Source: Guyparkeria hydrothermalis (GTDB lineage: Bacteria; Pseudomonadota; Gammaproteobacteria; Halothiobacillales; Halothiobacillaceae). Taken from it: DNA of 64,000 bases. Each line of letters opens with the position of its first letter. Positions within the stretch are counted from its first letter, which is position 1. A program made the position numbers and the translations under genes. Where the stretch lies: NCBI RefSeq assembly GCF_023555375.1, contig NZ_JAJSEE010000005.1, positions 124,001-188,000 of the forward strand. The letters run 5' to 3'. Positions 18,605 through 29,004 of this stretch are shown here, one piece after another. Below the pieces are notes generated by a model. It was not told the origin of the DNA, made no database searches, and saw nothing but the letters and a program-made list of their open reading frames with translations.

Positions 18605-19305
18605 GAGTGGCCGTCATTCCCGCGCGCGGCGGCAGCAAGCGCATCCCGCGCAAGAACATCCGACCGTTCTGCGGCAGGCCGATGATTGCCTGGTCGATCG
18701 AGGCGGCGCTGTCCAGTTGCTGTTTCGATCGGGTGATTGTTTCCACCGACGATGACGAGATCACCGCGATGGCCGAGCGCCATGGGGCGGAGGTGCCGTT
18801 CCGGCGTCCACAAGCCTTGGCCGACGACTACACCGGCACTGTCCCGGTGGTCGCTCACGCGGTCGAATGGCTGCAGGAAAACGGCTCGGCACCCGATGCG
18901 GTCTGCTGCCTTTATGCCACGGCTCCCTTTGTCCGTGCGACCGATTTGCGACGGGGGCAGAAGGCCCTGGAACAGTCGGGTGGCGATTACGCCTTTTCCG
19001 TGACCAGTTACGCTTTCCCCATCCAGCGCGCCCTGCGGATTACCGACGCCGGTCGAGTCGCCATGTTCCAGCCCGAATACGCCACGACCCGTTCCCAGGA
19101 CCTCGAGGAGGCCTGGCACGACGCCGGTCAGTTCTACTGGGGGCGAAGCGAGGCGTGGCTCGCGAACAGGGCGATCATGACAGCCGATGCCGTCCCGGTT
19201 GTCCTGCCGCGGGAGCGCGTGCAGGACATCGATACCCCCGAGGACTGGCGCCGGGCTGAATGGCTGTTCAACGCGATGCAGGCCGAGTCGGGCGAGGGGC
19301 GATGA
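18601..19305 (+). CDS. pseF: Pseudaminic acid cytidylyltransferase PseF
   Basis: Activates pseudaminic acid with CTP to the CMP-sugar used by Maf. 234 residues. The nucleotide-binding motif IPARGGSKRIPRKNI occupies residues 5-19, followed by the cytidylyltransferase STDDDEI and CCLYATAPF segments. ATG overlaps the pseC stop and the stop overlaps the pseG start (ATGA in both cases). It could be confused with NeuA or a legionaminic acid cytidylyltransferase, but the neighbours are all Pse-specific. Confidence 0.93.
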
Positions 19306-20405
19306 CCGATCGGGAGGCCATCGTCTTTCGCACCGATGCCTCGGTGCAGATCGGTACCGGACACGTGATGCGCTGCCTCACGCTGGCTGACGCACTCCGC
19401 GATCAGGGGCGGGAGTGCCACTTCATTTGTCGGGAACATCCCGGCCACCTGATCGAGTCCATCCGATCGCGCGGTTTTCCGGTGCATGTCCTGCCGGTTT
19501 CCAACGAGACGCGTGAGCAAGACGTGACACTAGGGACTGCCCATGCCATGTGGCTGGGTGTCCCTTGGGATATCGATGCCGAACAAACCGCCGACGTCGT
19601 CCGTCGGCTCCATCCGCGCTGGGTGGTGGTTGACCACTATGCGCTCGACGCTCGTTGGGAGGCGTTGGTGGTCCCACAGGGCAGTCGGCTGATGGTGCTG
19701 GACGATCTGGCCGACCGTTCTCACCAGGCCGACGTGCTGCTCGACCAAAACCTGGGCCGCCAAGCGGATGATTATGCCGATCTCGTGCCCGAGCGCTGCC
19801 GGCCCCTGATCGGGCCGCGCTATGCGCTGTTGCGCCCGGAGTTCGCCCGTCTGCGCGAGGACAGCCTGCGGCGCCGGCGGTCGCCTCGGCTGAAGCGGCT
19901 ACTGGTCAGCATGGGCGGTATGGACAAGGACAACGTCACCGGCAAGGTCCTCGACGCGCTTCGCGCCGCGCCCCTGTCGGCTGATTTACAGATCGACGTG
20001 GTGATGGGCGGTAACGCCCCGTGGTTACGACAGGTTCGGGATCAGGCTACCGCCATGCCGTGGCCGACACGGGTGATGGCCGATATCCCCGACATGGCGC
20101 AGCGGATGGTCGAGGCGGACCTGGCCATCGGTGCGGCGGGCAGCACCTCCTGGGAGCGTTGTTGTCTTGGCCTGCCGGCCGTGATGGTGGTGCTGGCCGA
20201 AAATCAGCGGGGTATCGCTGCGGCATTGGCCGCAACCGGTGCCTGCATCTGCCTGGATGATGCAGGCGCGTTGACGGAGCTTCCCGAGCGCTGGAGCGCA
20301 TGGGCCCAGCCGGGCACGCTGCGCGCCATGTCCCGCGCCAGTGCCTCGGTTACCGACGGCGAGGGAGCGGCAAGAGTGTGTCAGCAGCTGAACCAGGAGG
20401 CGTGA
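19302..20405 (+). CDS. pseG: UDP-2,4-diacetamido-2,4,6-trideoxy-beta-L-altropyranose hydrolase PseG
   Basis: Removes UDP from the activated sugar in the fourth step. 367 residues with a GT-B-like fold. The catalytic histidine lies in IGTGHVMRCLTLA near residue 20, and the UDP-binding end contains AAGSTSWERCCLGLP. The stop codon overlaps the pseH start (TGATG). A shorter start was preferred over upstream in-frame codons that lie inside pseF. Confidence 0.92.
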   Translation: MTDREAIVFRTDASVQIGTGHVMRCLTLADALRDQGRECHFICREHPGHLIESIRSRGFPVHVLPVSNETREQDVTLGTAHAMWLGVPWDIDAEQTADVVRRLHPRWVVVDHYALDARWEALVVPQGSRLMVLDDLADRSHQADVLLDQNLGRQADDYADLVPERCRPLIGPRYALLRPEFARLREDSLRRRRSPRLKRLLVSMGGMDKDNVTGKVLDALRAAPLSADLQIDVVMGGNAPWLRQVRDQATAMPWPTRVMADIPDMAQRMVEADLAIGAAGSTSWERCCLGLPAVMVVLAENQRGIAAALAATGACICLDDAGALTELPERWSAWAQPGTLRAMSRASASVTDGEGAARVCQQLNQEA

Positions 20406-20941
20406 TGTCGAGCGAATCGGGTAGTGGTGGTCTGAGGCGCATGCATGCCGGGGATCTGGACCGGGTCCTCGCGTGGAGGAATCACCCCGAGGTCCGTCGA
20501 TACATGTACACCCAGCATGTCATCGGCCGGGACGAGCACCAGGCGTGGTTCGAGCGTGCCCATGCCGACCCGAGCAAGCACCTGCTGGTCTTCGAACGAG
20601 AGGGGCAGCCCGGCGGGTTCGTCAACGTGACGATCGTGGACGAGATCGCCCGGCGGGCGGAATGGGGTTTCTACCTGGCGCCGGACGCTCGCCGGGGGAG
20701 CGGCAGCCGGCTCGGAGAACAGACGTTGGCTTACGTGTTTGGTGACCTGAAGCTGCACAAGCTCTGTGGCGAGGCGCTGGCCTACAATGAGCGCTCGGTT
20801 CGCTTTCACGAACGCCTCGGCTTCCGGCAGGAGGCCCGGCTGCGTGATCACCATTTCGACGGCAGCCGCTATCACGATGTGATCGGTTTCGGGTTGCTGG
20901 CAGCGGAATGGTTACGGGGATCAGGATCTGAGGTCCGATGA
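20405..20941 (+). CDS. pseH: UDP-4-amino-4,6-dideoxy-N-acetyl-beta-L-altrosamine N-acetyltransferase PseH
   Basis: GNAT acetyltransferase for the third step, using acetyl-CoA. 178 residues. The GNAT core is visible in WGFYLAPDARRGSGSRLGEQ (acetyl-CoA loop region, about residue 79) and ALAYNERSVRFHERLGFRQE (about residue 125). AGGAGG directly upstream of the ATG lies inside the end of pseG. In some organisms pseG and pseH are fused; here they are separate and overlap by one base. Confidence 0.92.
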   Translation: MSSESGSGGLRRMHAGDLDRVLAWRNHPEVRRYMYTQHVIGRDEHQAWFERAHADPSKHLLVFEREGQPGGFVNVTIVDEIARRAEWGFYLAPDARRGSGSRLGEQTLAYVFGDLKLHKLCGEALAYNERSVRFHERLGFRQEARLRDHHFDGSRYHDVIGFGLLAAEWLRGSGSEVR

Positions 20942-22005
20942 GAATGCCAAGTATTGAAATCGCCGGTCGCCGCATTGCGGTGGACGAACCGCCCTATGTC
21001 ATCGCCGAGCTCTCGGCTAACCACAACGGTCGCCTCGACACCGCTCTCCGGATCATCGACGAGGCCAAGGCGGCCGGGGCCGATGCGATCAAGTTGCAGA
21101 CCTACCGCCCGGATACCATCACGCTCGACAGTGACAGTGCCGACTTTCGCATCGAGGGAGGTCTGTGGGACGGACGCACCCTCTACGAGCTGTACGAAGA
21201 GGCCCACATGCCCTGGGAGTGGCACCAGCCGCTGTTCGAGCACGCCCGCAAGCTCGGGATTACCATTTTCAGTTCGCCGTTCGACGCCACAGCGGTCGAC
21301 CTGCTGGAGGATCTCGGTGCGCCGGCCTACAAGATCGCCTCGTTCGAAGCCGTCGATCTGCCGCTGATCGACTATGTCGCGCGCACCGGCAAGCCGATGA
21401 TCATTTCCACGGGCATGGCCGATGCAGAGGAAATCCGGGAGGCGATCGATGCTGCCCGTTGCGCGGGCTGCGAGCAGCTAGCCATCCTGCACTGCGTGAG
21501 CGGCTATCCCGCTCCGCCGGGAGACTACAATCTGCGCACCATCCCCGACATGATCGAGCGTTTCGGTCTGGTCACTGGCCTGTCCGATCACACCATCGCC
21601 AATACCACCGCCATTACCAGCGTCGCACTTGGTGCCTCGATCATCGAAAAGCATTTCACCCTGGACAGGAACGGCGGTGGTCCGGATGACAGCTTCTCCC
21701 TGGAGCCTGCCGAGCTCAACGCCCTGTGTCGGGATGCGCGGATCGCGTGGGAAGCATTGGGAGAAATCGACTATGGCAGGAAGTCCAGCGAGCAGGGCAA
21801 CGCGCAGTTCCGCCGCTCGCTCTACTTCACACAGGACCTGCGTGCCGGGGATACGGTGTCAGCCAATGCCGTGGCAAGCGTGCGGCCGGGCTTCGGCCTC
21901 GCGCCCAAGCACCTCCACAAGGTGATTGGCTGCCGGGTGGACCAGGACGTGCAGCGGGCCACCCCGGTGGACTGGGCGGTACTGGACGACGGCGAGCGGG
22001 AGTAA
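20938..22005 (+). CDS. pseI: Pseudaminic acid synthase PseI
   Basis: Condenses the 6-deoxy-diacetamido-altrose with phosphoenolpyruvate to give pseudaminic acid. 355 residues. The NeuB-type TIM barrel starts at VIAELSANHNGRLDTALRII (residues 21-40). It continues through KLQTYRPDTITLDS, ISTGMADAEEI and GLSDHTIANTTA. A C-terminal SAF domain begins near RRSLYFTQDLRAGD. It closes the operon; the gap after it contains a perfect 18-base palindrome. Confidence 0.95.
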   Translation: MRMPSIEIAGRRIAVDEPPYVIAELSANHNGRLDTALRIIDEAKAAGADAIKLQTYRPDTITLDSDSADFRIEGGLWDGRTLYELYEEAHMPWEWHQPLFEHARKLGITIFSSPFDATAVDLLEDLGAPAYKIASFEAVDLPLIDYVARTGKPMIISTGMADAEEIREAIDAARCAGCEQLAILHCVSGYPAPPGDYNLRTIPDMIERFGLVTGLSDHTIANTTAITSVALGASIIEKHFTLDRNGGGPDDSFSLEPAELNALCRDARIAWEALGEIDYGRKSSEQGNAQFRRSLYFTQDLRAGDTVSANAVASVRPGFGLAPKHLHKVIGCRVDQDVQRATPVDWAVLDDGERE

Positions 22006-22018
22006 TTCCGGTCCATCG

Positions 22019-22036
22019 GATCCCCGGCCGGGGATC
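22019..22036. repeat. Perfect palindrome between convergent genes
   Basis: GATCCCCGG joined to CCGGGGATC with no spacer, in the 39-base gap between pseI and the convergent Rossmann protein gene. It could act as a bidirectional hairpin at the transcript ends, but there is no T-run on either side. Confidence 0.45.
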
Positions 22037-22044
22037 GTAGCGAC

Positions 22045-22827
22045 TCAGCCGGCCTGTTTCGCTGCTACGTCGGCAATGTGAGGCATGGCCACATTCAGCT
22101 TCCTGGCCTGCGACAGCGCCCTCTCCATCCGCTGCGGCGCGGACCGGCCCATGCACTGGTGCCGTGGGTCGCCGTCGAAGCCTTTCACCATGCCCTTGAT
22201 CAGGCGCTCGTGGTCGAAGGTCTTGCCTACCTTCGCTTCCTGCAGGGCGATGACGTCCGCCGCGATGTCGCGGGCCAGTTGCTGGTGGTTGGTCCACAGG
22301 TCCTCGACGTCGCCGCCGGTCTCGAGTCCGGCGATGTTGGTGGTCAGGATGTAGACGTTCTTGATCACCAGTTCCTCAAGCATGTCGCTGCTGTCATCAA
22401 CGCGATGGGCGGGGATGTCGAGCGATTGCATCGCGGCGACCAGCGCGTCGGCCCTGGAGCCGTGGACCGGCGAGGAGATCAGCGGCTTGACTGGTTTGCC
22501 GGGCTTTTTCTCGAACCAGATCGAGGCGACGGTGGGCGTCTCGATGCCGTGCTTGCGCCAGTCGTCGGGCAAGAGTTCGTTCTGGATCAGCACCAGGCGG
22601 TCGTACCACGCGTGGGGTATCTGTTCGAGCACCGAATCGAGGTCTTTTTCGCCGACGGCGACCAGCAGGCCATCGAGGAACGGGCGGGCGGAGAGTGCGG
22701 CCTGGATGTTGAAGTCGCGACCGATCGGGAAGACCGGGTGACCGGTTTTCAGCAGACCGTGGGCGAGCACGCCGCCGATCTCGCCGGCGCCGATCAGACC
22801 CCATTCGGTGGCAAACGACTGGGTCAT
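22045..22827 (-). CDS. Rossmann-fold protein, ketopantoate reductase-like N-terminus
   Basis: A 260-residue cytoplasmic protein I cannot assign to a named enzyme. The N-terminus WGLIGAGEIGGVLAHGLL (residues 9-26) is a dinucleotide-binding beta-alpha-beta motif like that of 6-phosphogluconate or ketopantoate reductases. The C-terminal half is helical, with a HQCMGRSAPQRME segment reminiscent of the substrate-binding half of ketopantoate reductases. AAAAGGAGA lies just upstream of ATG at 22827. It follows roxA on the same strand after 12 bases, so the two are probably cotranscribed. Confidence 0.6.
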   Translation of the reverse strand: MTQSFATEWGLIGAGEIGGVLAHGLLKTGHPVFPIGRDFNIQAALSARPFLDGLLVAVGEKDLDSVLEQIPHAWYDRLVLIQNELLPDDWRKHGIETPTVASIWFEKKPGKPVKPLISSPVHGSRADALVAAMQSLDIPAHRVDDSSDMLEELVIKNVYILTTNIAGLETGGDVEDLWTNHQQLARDIAADVIALQEAKVGKTFDHERLIKGMVKGFDGDPRHQCMGRSAPQRMERALSQARKLNVAMPHIADVAAKQAG

Positions 22828-22839
22828 GGAAGTCTCCTT

Positions 22840-24054
22840 TTAGTCTTGTTCGTCTTCGTCGGGGATCAGTAGCTGCCCCGCGGTCAGGATCTTTTCCAGC
22901 AGGATGCGTGCGCTGGCGTTGCTGGCGCGCTCGGCGAGTGCCTCGCCGGAGACGTGGACGTGTTGAGTCAGCAGGCGGGCGAGTGGCAGGGACTCGGCGT
23001 CGAGTTCGTGACTCTGCCCGTCGATGCACAGGTGGCCCGGGTCGTCGCCCCCGGAATCGGCCATGGGTTCGAGCAGCAGCCAGCGCGAGGCCGGGGTGCG
23101 CTGCAGCTCGCTGATCTCGTGCAGGTGGTCGAGGATGCCGACGATCTCCTCCTCGTGATAGCGCGGATAGAGGTCGGCGTGATCGACGGGGCGCTCGGTC
23201 AGCGTCTCCGCGATCAGGCGGTCAAGCTGGTTGGCATCGGCCGTCATCGCCTCGAGCACCCACTCGCGCAGTCGCTGGCGCGTGGCCGGATCGAGTTCGC
23301 CGGGGTTGTCGCTCGGCGACAGATCGGGGTCACGGTAGCGAACCTCGGGGGCAAGCGTCGCCAGTCGGTCGCAGACGCCGCCGACGAGGTCGGCCTGGGT
23401 GGGGGCACGGAATCCGATCGACCAGGTCATGCAGTCGTCGAGCGCGACGCCGTGATGGGGGATGCCGGGTGGCAGGTAGAGCATGTCGCCTGGTTCGAGC
23501 ACCCATTCGTCCGTCGGGGTGAAGTCGGTCAGGATTCGTACGTCCAGTCCTTCGCGGTAGGCGGTGTGGACCGGCGGGTTCTCGATTTGCCAGCGGCGAC
23601 GGCCGTGGGCCTGAAGCAGGAACACGTCGTAGTCGTCAATATGCGCGCCCACCGAGCCGCCCGGCGGGGCATAGGAGATCATCAGGTCGTCGATGCGCCA
23701 GTCGGGGACGAAGCGGAACCGCTCGACGACCTCCATCAGCTCGGGGACCAGCTTTTCGCAGTCGGTGACCAGCAGGGAATAGCCGTCGTCGGGGAGGGCG
23801 CGGAAGTCGTCCTCGGTGAACGGGCCCATTTTCAGTTGCCAGTCACGCTCGTCGCCGTGTTCCAGGATCAGGCGCGAGGGGGCGTCCGCCTCGCAGGCCA
23901 GTCCGGCCAGTTCCTCCGGAGAGATCGGGGTCTCGAAGTCGGGGAAGGCGCCGCGGATCAGCACCGGCTTTTTCTGCCAGTAATCCCGCAGGAACGTCTC
24001 GATGCTGAGGTCGCCGAGGACGTGATTGCTGGAGTCGTGCGTCGATGCGGACAT
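22840..24054 (-). CDS. roxA: 50S ribosomal protein L16 arginine hydroxylase RoxA (YcfD-like)
   Basis: A JmjC-fold Fe(II)/2-oxoglutarate oxygenase that hydroxylates an arginine in L16. 404 residues. The iron ligands are H138 and D140 in GAHIDDYDV, and H200 in LPPGIPHHGV; the 62-residue spacing between H138 and H200 is that of the YcfD family. A winged-helix C-terminal region follows. ATG at 24054 is favoured over 24060 because AGGGA lies seven bases before it but only one base before the upstream ATG. Confidence 0.9.
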   Translation of the reverse strand: MSASTHDSSNHVLGDLSIETFLRDYWQKKPVLIRGAFPDFETPISPEELAGLACEADAPSRLILEHGDERDWQLKMGPFTEDDFRALPDDGYSLLVTDCEKLVPELMEVVERFRFVPDWRIDDLMISYAPPGGSVGAHIDDYDVFLLQAHGRRRWQIENPPVHTAYREGLDVRILTDFTPTDEWVLEPGDMLYLPPGIPHHGVALDDCMTWSIGFRAPTQADLVGGVCDRLATLAPEVRYRDPDLSPSDNPGELDPATRQRLREWVLEAMTADANQLDRLIAETLTERPVDHADLYPRYHEEEIVGILDHLHEISELQRTPASRWLLLEPMADSGGDDPGHLCIDGQSHELDAESLPLARLLTQHVHVSGEALAERASNASARILLEKILTAGQLLIPDEDEQD

Positions 24055-24231
24055 GGCCATTTCCCTGCGAGTGGGTGGGTGTGCGCAAGTCTAACGGATA
24101 ACGCTGGCCGTTGAGAGCATGCGCCCATGGCGGGCGCGGCTTTTGGGGCTGAGCCGTTGTGTGGCAAGAAAAAGGCGCGCTCGAGGCGCGCCGTTGGTGA
24201 AGTCGCATCGGCTCCTCGATCAGACCGATCG

Positions 24232-25599
<1,368 letters not shown>

Positions 25600-25606
25600 C
25601 TACAAG

Positions 25607-25638
25607 GATTGCAATTTGGGCTGGTCGGATGATTGCAA
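25607..25638. promoter_or_regulatory. Direct repeat pair upstream of sqr
   Basis: GATTGCAA occurs at 25607-25614 and again at 25631-25638, a 24-base period, about 100-130 bases before the sqr start (sqr reads leftward). Such spacing could suit a regulator binding one helical face. No known regulator site was recognised. Confidence 0.3.
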
Positions 25639-25672
25639 CGTCATGTATCTGCGCTGGTTTTCTGCCCCGACC

Positions 25673-25686
25673 GAATATTAGTATTC
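25673..25686. promoter_or_regulatory. AT-rich inverted repeat upstream of sqr
   Basis: GAATA-TTAG-TATTC, a perfect 5-bp inverted repeat in an AT-rich patch, between the prmB stop and the sqr promoter region. Sulfide-responsive ArsR-type repressors bind short inverted repeats of comparable composition, but the half-site orientation here is GAAT...ATTC, so the assignment is only a suggestion. Confidence 0.3.
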
Positions 25687-25691
25687 AATAA

Positions 25692-26669
25692 TTAGGTGGT
25701 TTCCTCGCCGCGCCACTGGCCGAGCTGTTCGCGCTTGAAGGCGACGATCGACGACGGCGCCGGTGAGAGGTCCACCCAAAGTCCGTGGTGTCCGGGCCAG
25801 CGCTGGTCGAACCAGTGCCGGCCGTTGCCCATCTCGATGAAGATCCAGCCGCCGGGGGAAAGGTGGTCGGCGGCCTGGTCGAGCAGGCGTTCGACCAGTG
25901 CCAGGCCCTGGTCGGGGGCGAACAGGGCGCCGGCCGGTTCGTGATGGTATTCGTCGGGCAGGTCCTCGGCCTCGTCGGAGTCGACGTAGGGCGGGTTGCT
26001 GACGATCAGGTCGAACACCAGCGGCTTGTCGTCGGCATCCAGCAGCTGGTCGAAGCCGTCGGACTGGATCAGCTCGACCCGGTCGGCGAGCTGGTAGTCG
26101 GCGACGTTGTGCGAGGCGACCGCCAGGGCGCCGAAGTCGATGTCGCTGCCCACCACATCGGCTTGCGGAAAATGCTCGGCCAGCGCAATGGCGATGCAAC
26201 CCGAGCCGGTGCCGATATCGAGCAACCGTTGCGGTGCGGGGTTGCGGGTCAGCAGTCCCTTGAAGTCGTCGCGGATCAGGTCGCCGAAGGGCGAACGCGG
26301 GATCAGCACGCGCTCGTCGACGTAGTAGGGCCGGCCCAGAAACCACGCCCGGTTGAGCAGATAGGCGGTGGGTGTGTGGTCGAGGCAGCGCCGGCGGATC
26401 AGTTCGACCACGGCGCTGCGCTCCTCGCTGGTCAGGCGCGCCTGCCACCAGTCATGCCCCAGATCCGGCGGTAACCGCAGCCCCTCCAGTACCAGCCAGG
26501 CGGATTCGTCCAGGTAGCTGTGGGTGCCGTGGCCGAGGAACACGCCGTGTTCGTCCATGCGGCTGGCGGCCCAGCGGACGAAATCGAGGATGGTCTCGAG
26601 GTGGTCGTGGTTGCCGAGTGCTTCGGGCGCATCGGAGGGGGCGTGGGCGTGGCTCATGCGGTGGCTCAT
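25692..26669 (-). CDS. prmB: 50S ribosomal protein L3 glutamine N5-methyltransferase PrmB
   Basis: Methylates the glutamine of ribosomal protein L3 using S-adenosylmethionine. 325 residues. Motif I is LLDIGTGSGCIAIALAEHFP near residue 151, and the catalytic NPPY is in LIVSNPPYVDSDEAEDLP. The N-terminal helical substrate domain is present. The start is uncertain: ATG at 26669 and 26657 are both possible and neither has a good ribosome site. It is divergent from psd. Confidence 0.88.
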   Translation of the reverse strand: MSHRMSHAHAPSDAPEALGNHDHLETILDFVRWAASRMDEHGVFLGHGTHSYLDESAWLVLEGLRLPPDLGHDWWQARLTSEERSAVVELIRRRCLDHTPTAYLLNRAWFLGRPYYVDERVLIPRSPFGDLIRDDFKGLLTRNPAPQRLLDIGTGSGCIAIALAEHFPQADVVGSDIDFGALAVASHNVADYQLADRVELIQSDGFDQLLDADDKPLVFDLIVSNPPYVDSDEAEDLPDEYHHEPAGALFAPDQGLALVERLLDQAADHLSPGGWIFIEMGNGRHWFDQRWPGHHGLWVDLSPAPSSIVAFKREQLGQWRGEETT

Positions 26670-26783
26670 CGGAAAGGCGTGTTGAAGGGCGTATGGCAGC
26701 AATCGCTGCTCTGGCACAATAGTACCTTCACCGCGACCGAGGCCGGGAGAGCCCGGCCCGTATCCAGGCCAACACGAGGCAAC

Positions 26784-27698
26784 ATGACAAGCCCAAGCAA
26801 TACCGTGAAATGGCAATCGCGCCTGTGGGCGCGTGTCCAGTACGTCCTGCCGCACCACCTGATCTCCGGGCTGGTGTTCCGGGTGACGCGTTGGCGCGCG
26901 CCCTGGACGACCTGGCTGATCCGGCGCTTCGTCAAGGCCTTCGGGGTGAACCTCGGCGAGGCGGCCAAGACCGACCCGGCCGATTACCCGACCTTCAATG
27001 CCTTCTTCACCCGGGCGCTGGCGGAGGGCGCCCGGCCCATCGAGGGCGAAGCGCAGGCGTGGATCAGCCCGGTCGACGGGCGGATCAGCCAGATCGGTCA
27101 CATCCAGTCGGGCAATATCTTCCAGGCCAAGGGCCGGGCCTACACCGCCACCGAATTGCTGGGCGGCGACGAGGCGCTGGCCGAACCGTTCAAGGACGGC
27201 TCGTTCGCCACACTCTACCTCTCGCCCTCGGACTACCACCGCATCCATATGCCGGTGACCGGCACGTTGCGCGAAATGATCCACGTGCCGGGCCGATTGT
27301 TCTCGGTTTCGACCGGTACGGTGGCCGAGGTGCCGCGCCTGTTTGCCCGCAACGAACGCCTGGTCTGCCTGTTCGACACCGACGACGGGCCCATGGCAAT
27401 GGTGCTGGTCGGGGCGATCAACGTCTCGGCCATCGAGACCGTCTGGGCCGGGCTGGTCACGCCGACACCGCAGCGCCAGATCGGCCGCTGGACGTATGGC
27501 GGGGAGACCGGGCTGACGATCCGCCTCGAGCGCGGGGCCGAGATGGGACGCTTCAACATGGGCTCGACGGTGATCCTGCTGACCGCCAAGGGCGTGGAAT
27601 TCGATGCCGCCTGGCAGGCGGAGATGCCGATCAAGCTGGGGCAGCGGTTGCAAGCGAGCGAGATTGCCGGTGAGGGCGAGGTGAAGGCCGAAGGCTAG
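26784..27698 (+). CDS. psd: Phosphatidylserine decarboxylase proenzyme
   Basis: Makes phosphatidylethanolamine at the inner membrane. 304 residues. The proenzyme self-cleaves at the GST motif, here G260-S261-T262 in RFNMGSTVILL, leaving a pyruvoyl group on the small C-terminal chain. YLSPSDYHRIHMPVTG and the FNAFFTRAL segment near the N-terminus are conserved. ATG at 26784 matches the family N-terminus. A palindrome with a T-run 80 bases downstream can serve as terminator. Confidence 0.95.
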   Translation: MTSPSNTVKWQSRLWARVQYVLPHHLISGLVFRVTRWRAPWTTWLIRRFVKAFGVNLGEAAKTDPADYPTFNAFFTRALAEGARPIEGEAQAWISPVDGRISQIGHIQSGNIFQAKGRAYTATELLGGDEALAEPFKDGSFATLYLSPSDYHRIHMPVTGTLREMIHVPGRLFSVSTGTVAEVPRLFARNERLVCLFDTDDGPMAMVLVGAINVSAIETVWAGLVTPTPQRQIGRWTYGGETGLTIRLERGAEMGRFNMGSTVILLTAKGVEFDAAWQAEMPIKLGQRLQASEIAGEGEVKAEG

Positions 27699-27777
27699 GG
27701 TGCGCCTGTCATTTCTGGCCGAAGAGCGTCAGGGCTACTTGGTTAGGCGGCTGCTCCACGTGTCGTGCCGTGGTTCC

Positions 27778-27813
27778 CTGGATTCCCGCGTTCGCGGGAA
27801 TGACGGTTTTTTT
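27778..27813 (+). terminator. Palindromic repeat with T-run after psd
   Basis: CTGG then ATTCCCGCG-TT-CGCGGGAAT, then GACGG and TTTTTTT. The perfect 9-bp stem plus seven T residues should act as a Rho-independent terminator for psd. The same palindrome occurs in inverted orientation at 27929, marking it as a dispersed repeat of the CTGGATTCCCGC type seen in many proteobacteria. Confidence 0.7.
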
Positions 27814-27928
27814 CGGGCTTGTTGGTTAACCGTTGGTGACGTTCGGTCGCGGTGGTGACGCACGCTGCCGTGAATGGATGGCAGCGGGGGCAAAGGTAGC
27901 CGTCAAACGTCGAAAGCCCCCCACCCGG

Positions 27929-27956
27929 CGTCATTCCCGCGAACGCGGGAATCCAG
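27929..27956. repeat. Second copy of the ATTCCCGCG palindrome, inverted
   Basis: CGTC-ATTCCCGCG-AA-CGCGGGAAT-CCAG. It is the reverse complement of the copy at 27778, about 122 bases away. The 308-base gap between psd and epmA contains these two copies and no gene that I can support; a small open frame across them only translates the repeat. Confidence 0.7.
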
Positions 27957-28006
27957 TCATCGGAGCCGCCTGGCCCTGCTGTGATCGACGTGCCTCTTTG
28001 GTTCCC

Positions 28007-28996
28007 CTAAACCCGTCTTGCCGAAAACGGCAGCACGGCGTCGATATCCTCCGCGCCCGTCAGCCACATCAGCAGGCGATCCACGCCCATGGCCACGCCG
28101 CTGCACTCGGGCAGGCCGTGGACCAGCGCGGCGAGGAAGCGTTGTTGGCTGGGTGACGGCTGCCGTGAGCCGGCCGAATCCAATCGGCGGGCCTGCTCGT
28201 CGGGATCGACGAGTTCGTGGTAGCCGTTGGCCAGTTCCAGCCCGCCGCCGTAGACCTCGAAACGAGCCGCGGTGGTGATCGCCTGCCCCTCGAACGAGCC
28301 GGTCTCGAGGCGGGCCATCGCGGCCTGGCTGGCCGGGTAGCCCGTCACCACGGTCAGTGCCGCCGGGTCGAGCCGCGGTTCGATCACCAGGCTCATCAGC
28401 AGGTCCAGCCAGTCGTCGCGGGCCATGTCGGCGGGGTCGGCGACATCGATACCGTGATGCGCGGCTGCTTGAGCCAGGGTGTCGGTATCGGCGTGGTAGG
28501 GATCGAGGGCGCCGTGACGGCGAAACAGCGCGCCGTAATCCTGGCGCTCGACCGGCGCGGGCGACAGGCCGAGCGCCTCTCGGGCCGACTGGATCAGCGC
28601 GAGTGTGGTCGCGATGGCCGACTCGAGCGTGGCGCCGTTGTCGTACCACTCGAGCATGGTGAACTCGGGATTGTGCCGCCGACCGGCCTCATTGGCGCGG
28701 AAGACCGGGCCGAGGTAGTAGGCCCCGGGCAGGTCGGGGCAGGCGGCGAGCAGGCGCTTCATCGTCAGCTCGGGCGAGCTGTGCAGGGAGCCGGCTGGAG
28801 TGCCGTCGGGAAGGGTCGCCCGGAAGAGGGCGATGTTGGGTTCGAAATCGGGGCTGTCGATCAGGACGGGGGCGTCGATCTCCAGCCAGTCACGCGCATC
28901 CAGCGTCTCGCGCAGCAGGCGCTTGAGCCGGGCGCGCTGGCGGAGCGTGTCGGCACTGGCGCCGGGACGCCAGTCCACCTGCTCCGGGTCGGTCAC
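28007..28996 (-). CDS. epmA: Elongation factor P-(R)-beta-lysine ligase EpmA
   Basis: Attaches (R)-beta-lysine to EF-P. 329 residues, a class II lysyl-tRNA synthetase catalytic core without the tRNA-binding domain. Motif 2 is visible as YYLGPVFRANEAGRRHNPEF, and motif 3 as GVAMGVDRLLMWLTG near the C-terminus. It lies eight bases downstream of efp on the same strand, so enzyme and substrate are cotranscribed. Start is ATG at 28996 with no closer competitor. Confidence 0.93.
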   Translation of the reverse strand: MTDPEQVDWRPGASADTLRQRARLKRLLRETLDARDWLEIDAPVLIDSPDFEPNIALFRATLPDGTPAGSLHSSPELTMKRLLAACPDLPGAYYLGPVFRANEAGRRHNPEFTMLEWYDNGATLESAIATTLALIQSAREALGLSPAPVERQDYGALFRRHGALDPYHADTDTLAQAAAHHGIDVADPADMARDDWLDLLMSLVIEPRLDPAALTVVTGYPASQAAMARLETGSFEGQAITTAARFEVYGGGLELANGYHELVDPDEQARRLDSAGSRQPSPSQQRFLAALVHGLPECSGVAMGVDRLLMWLTGAEDIDAVLPFSARRV

Positions 28997-29004
28997 GTCG
29001 TGGA

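Noticed and set aside
27743-27934. Small open frame encoding RERGNPGNHG
   Set aside because: It only translates the palindromic repeat; the SRERGNP word is the usual false product of that repeat.
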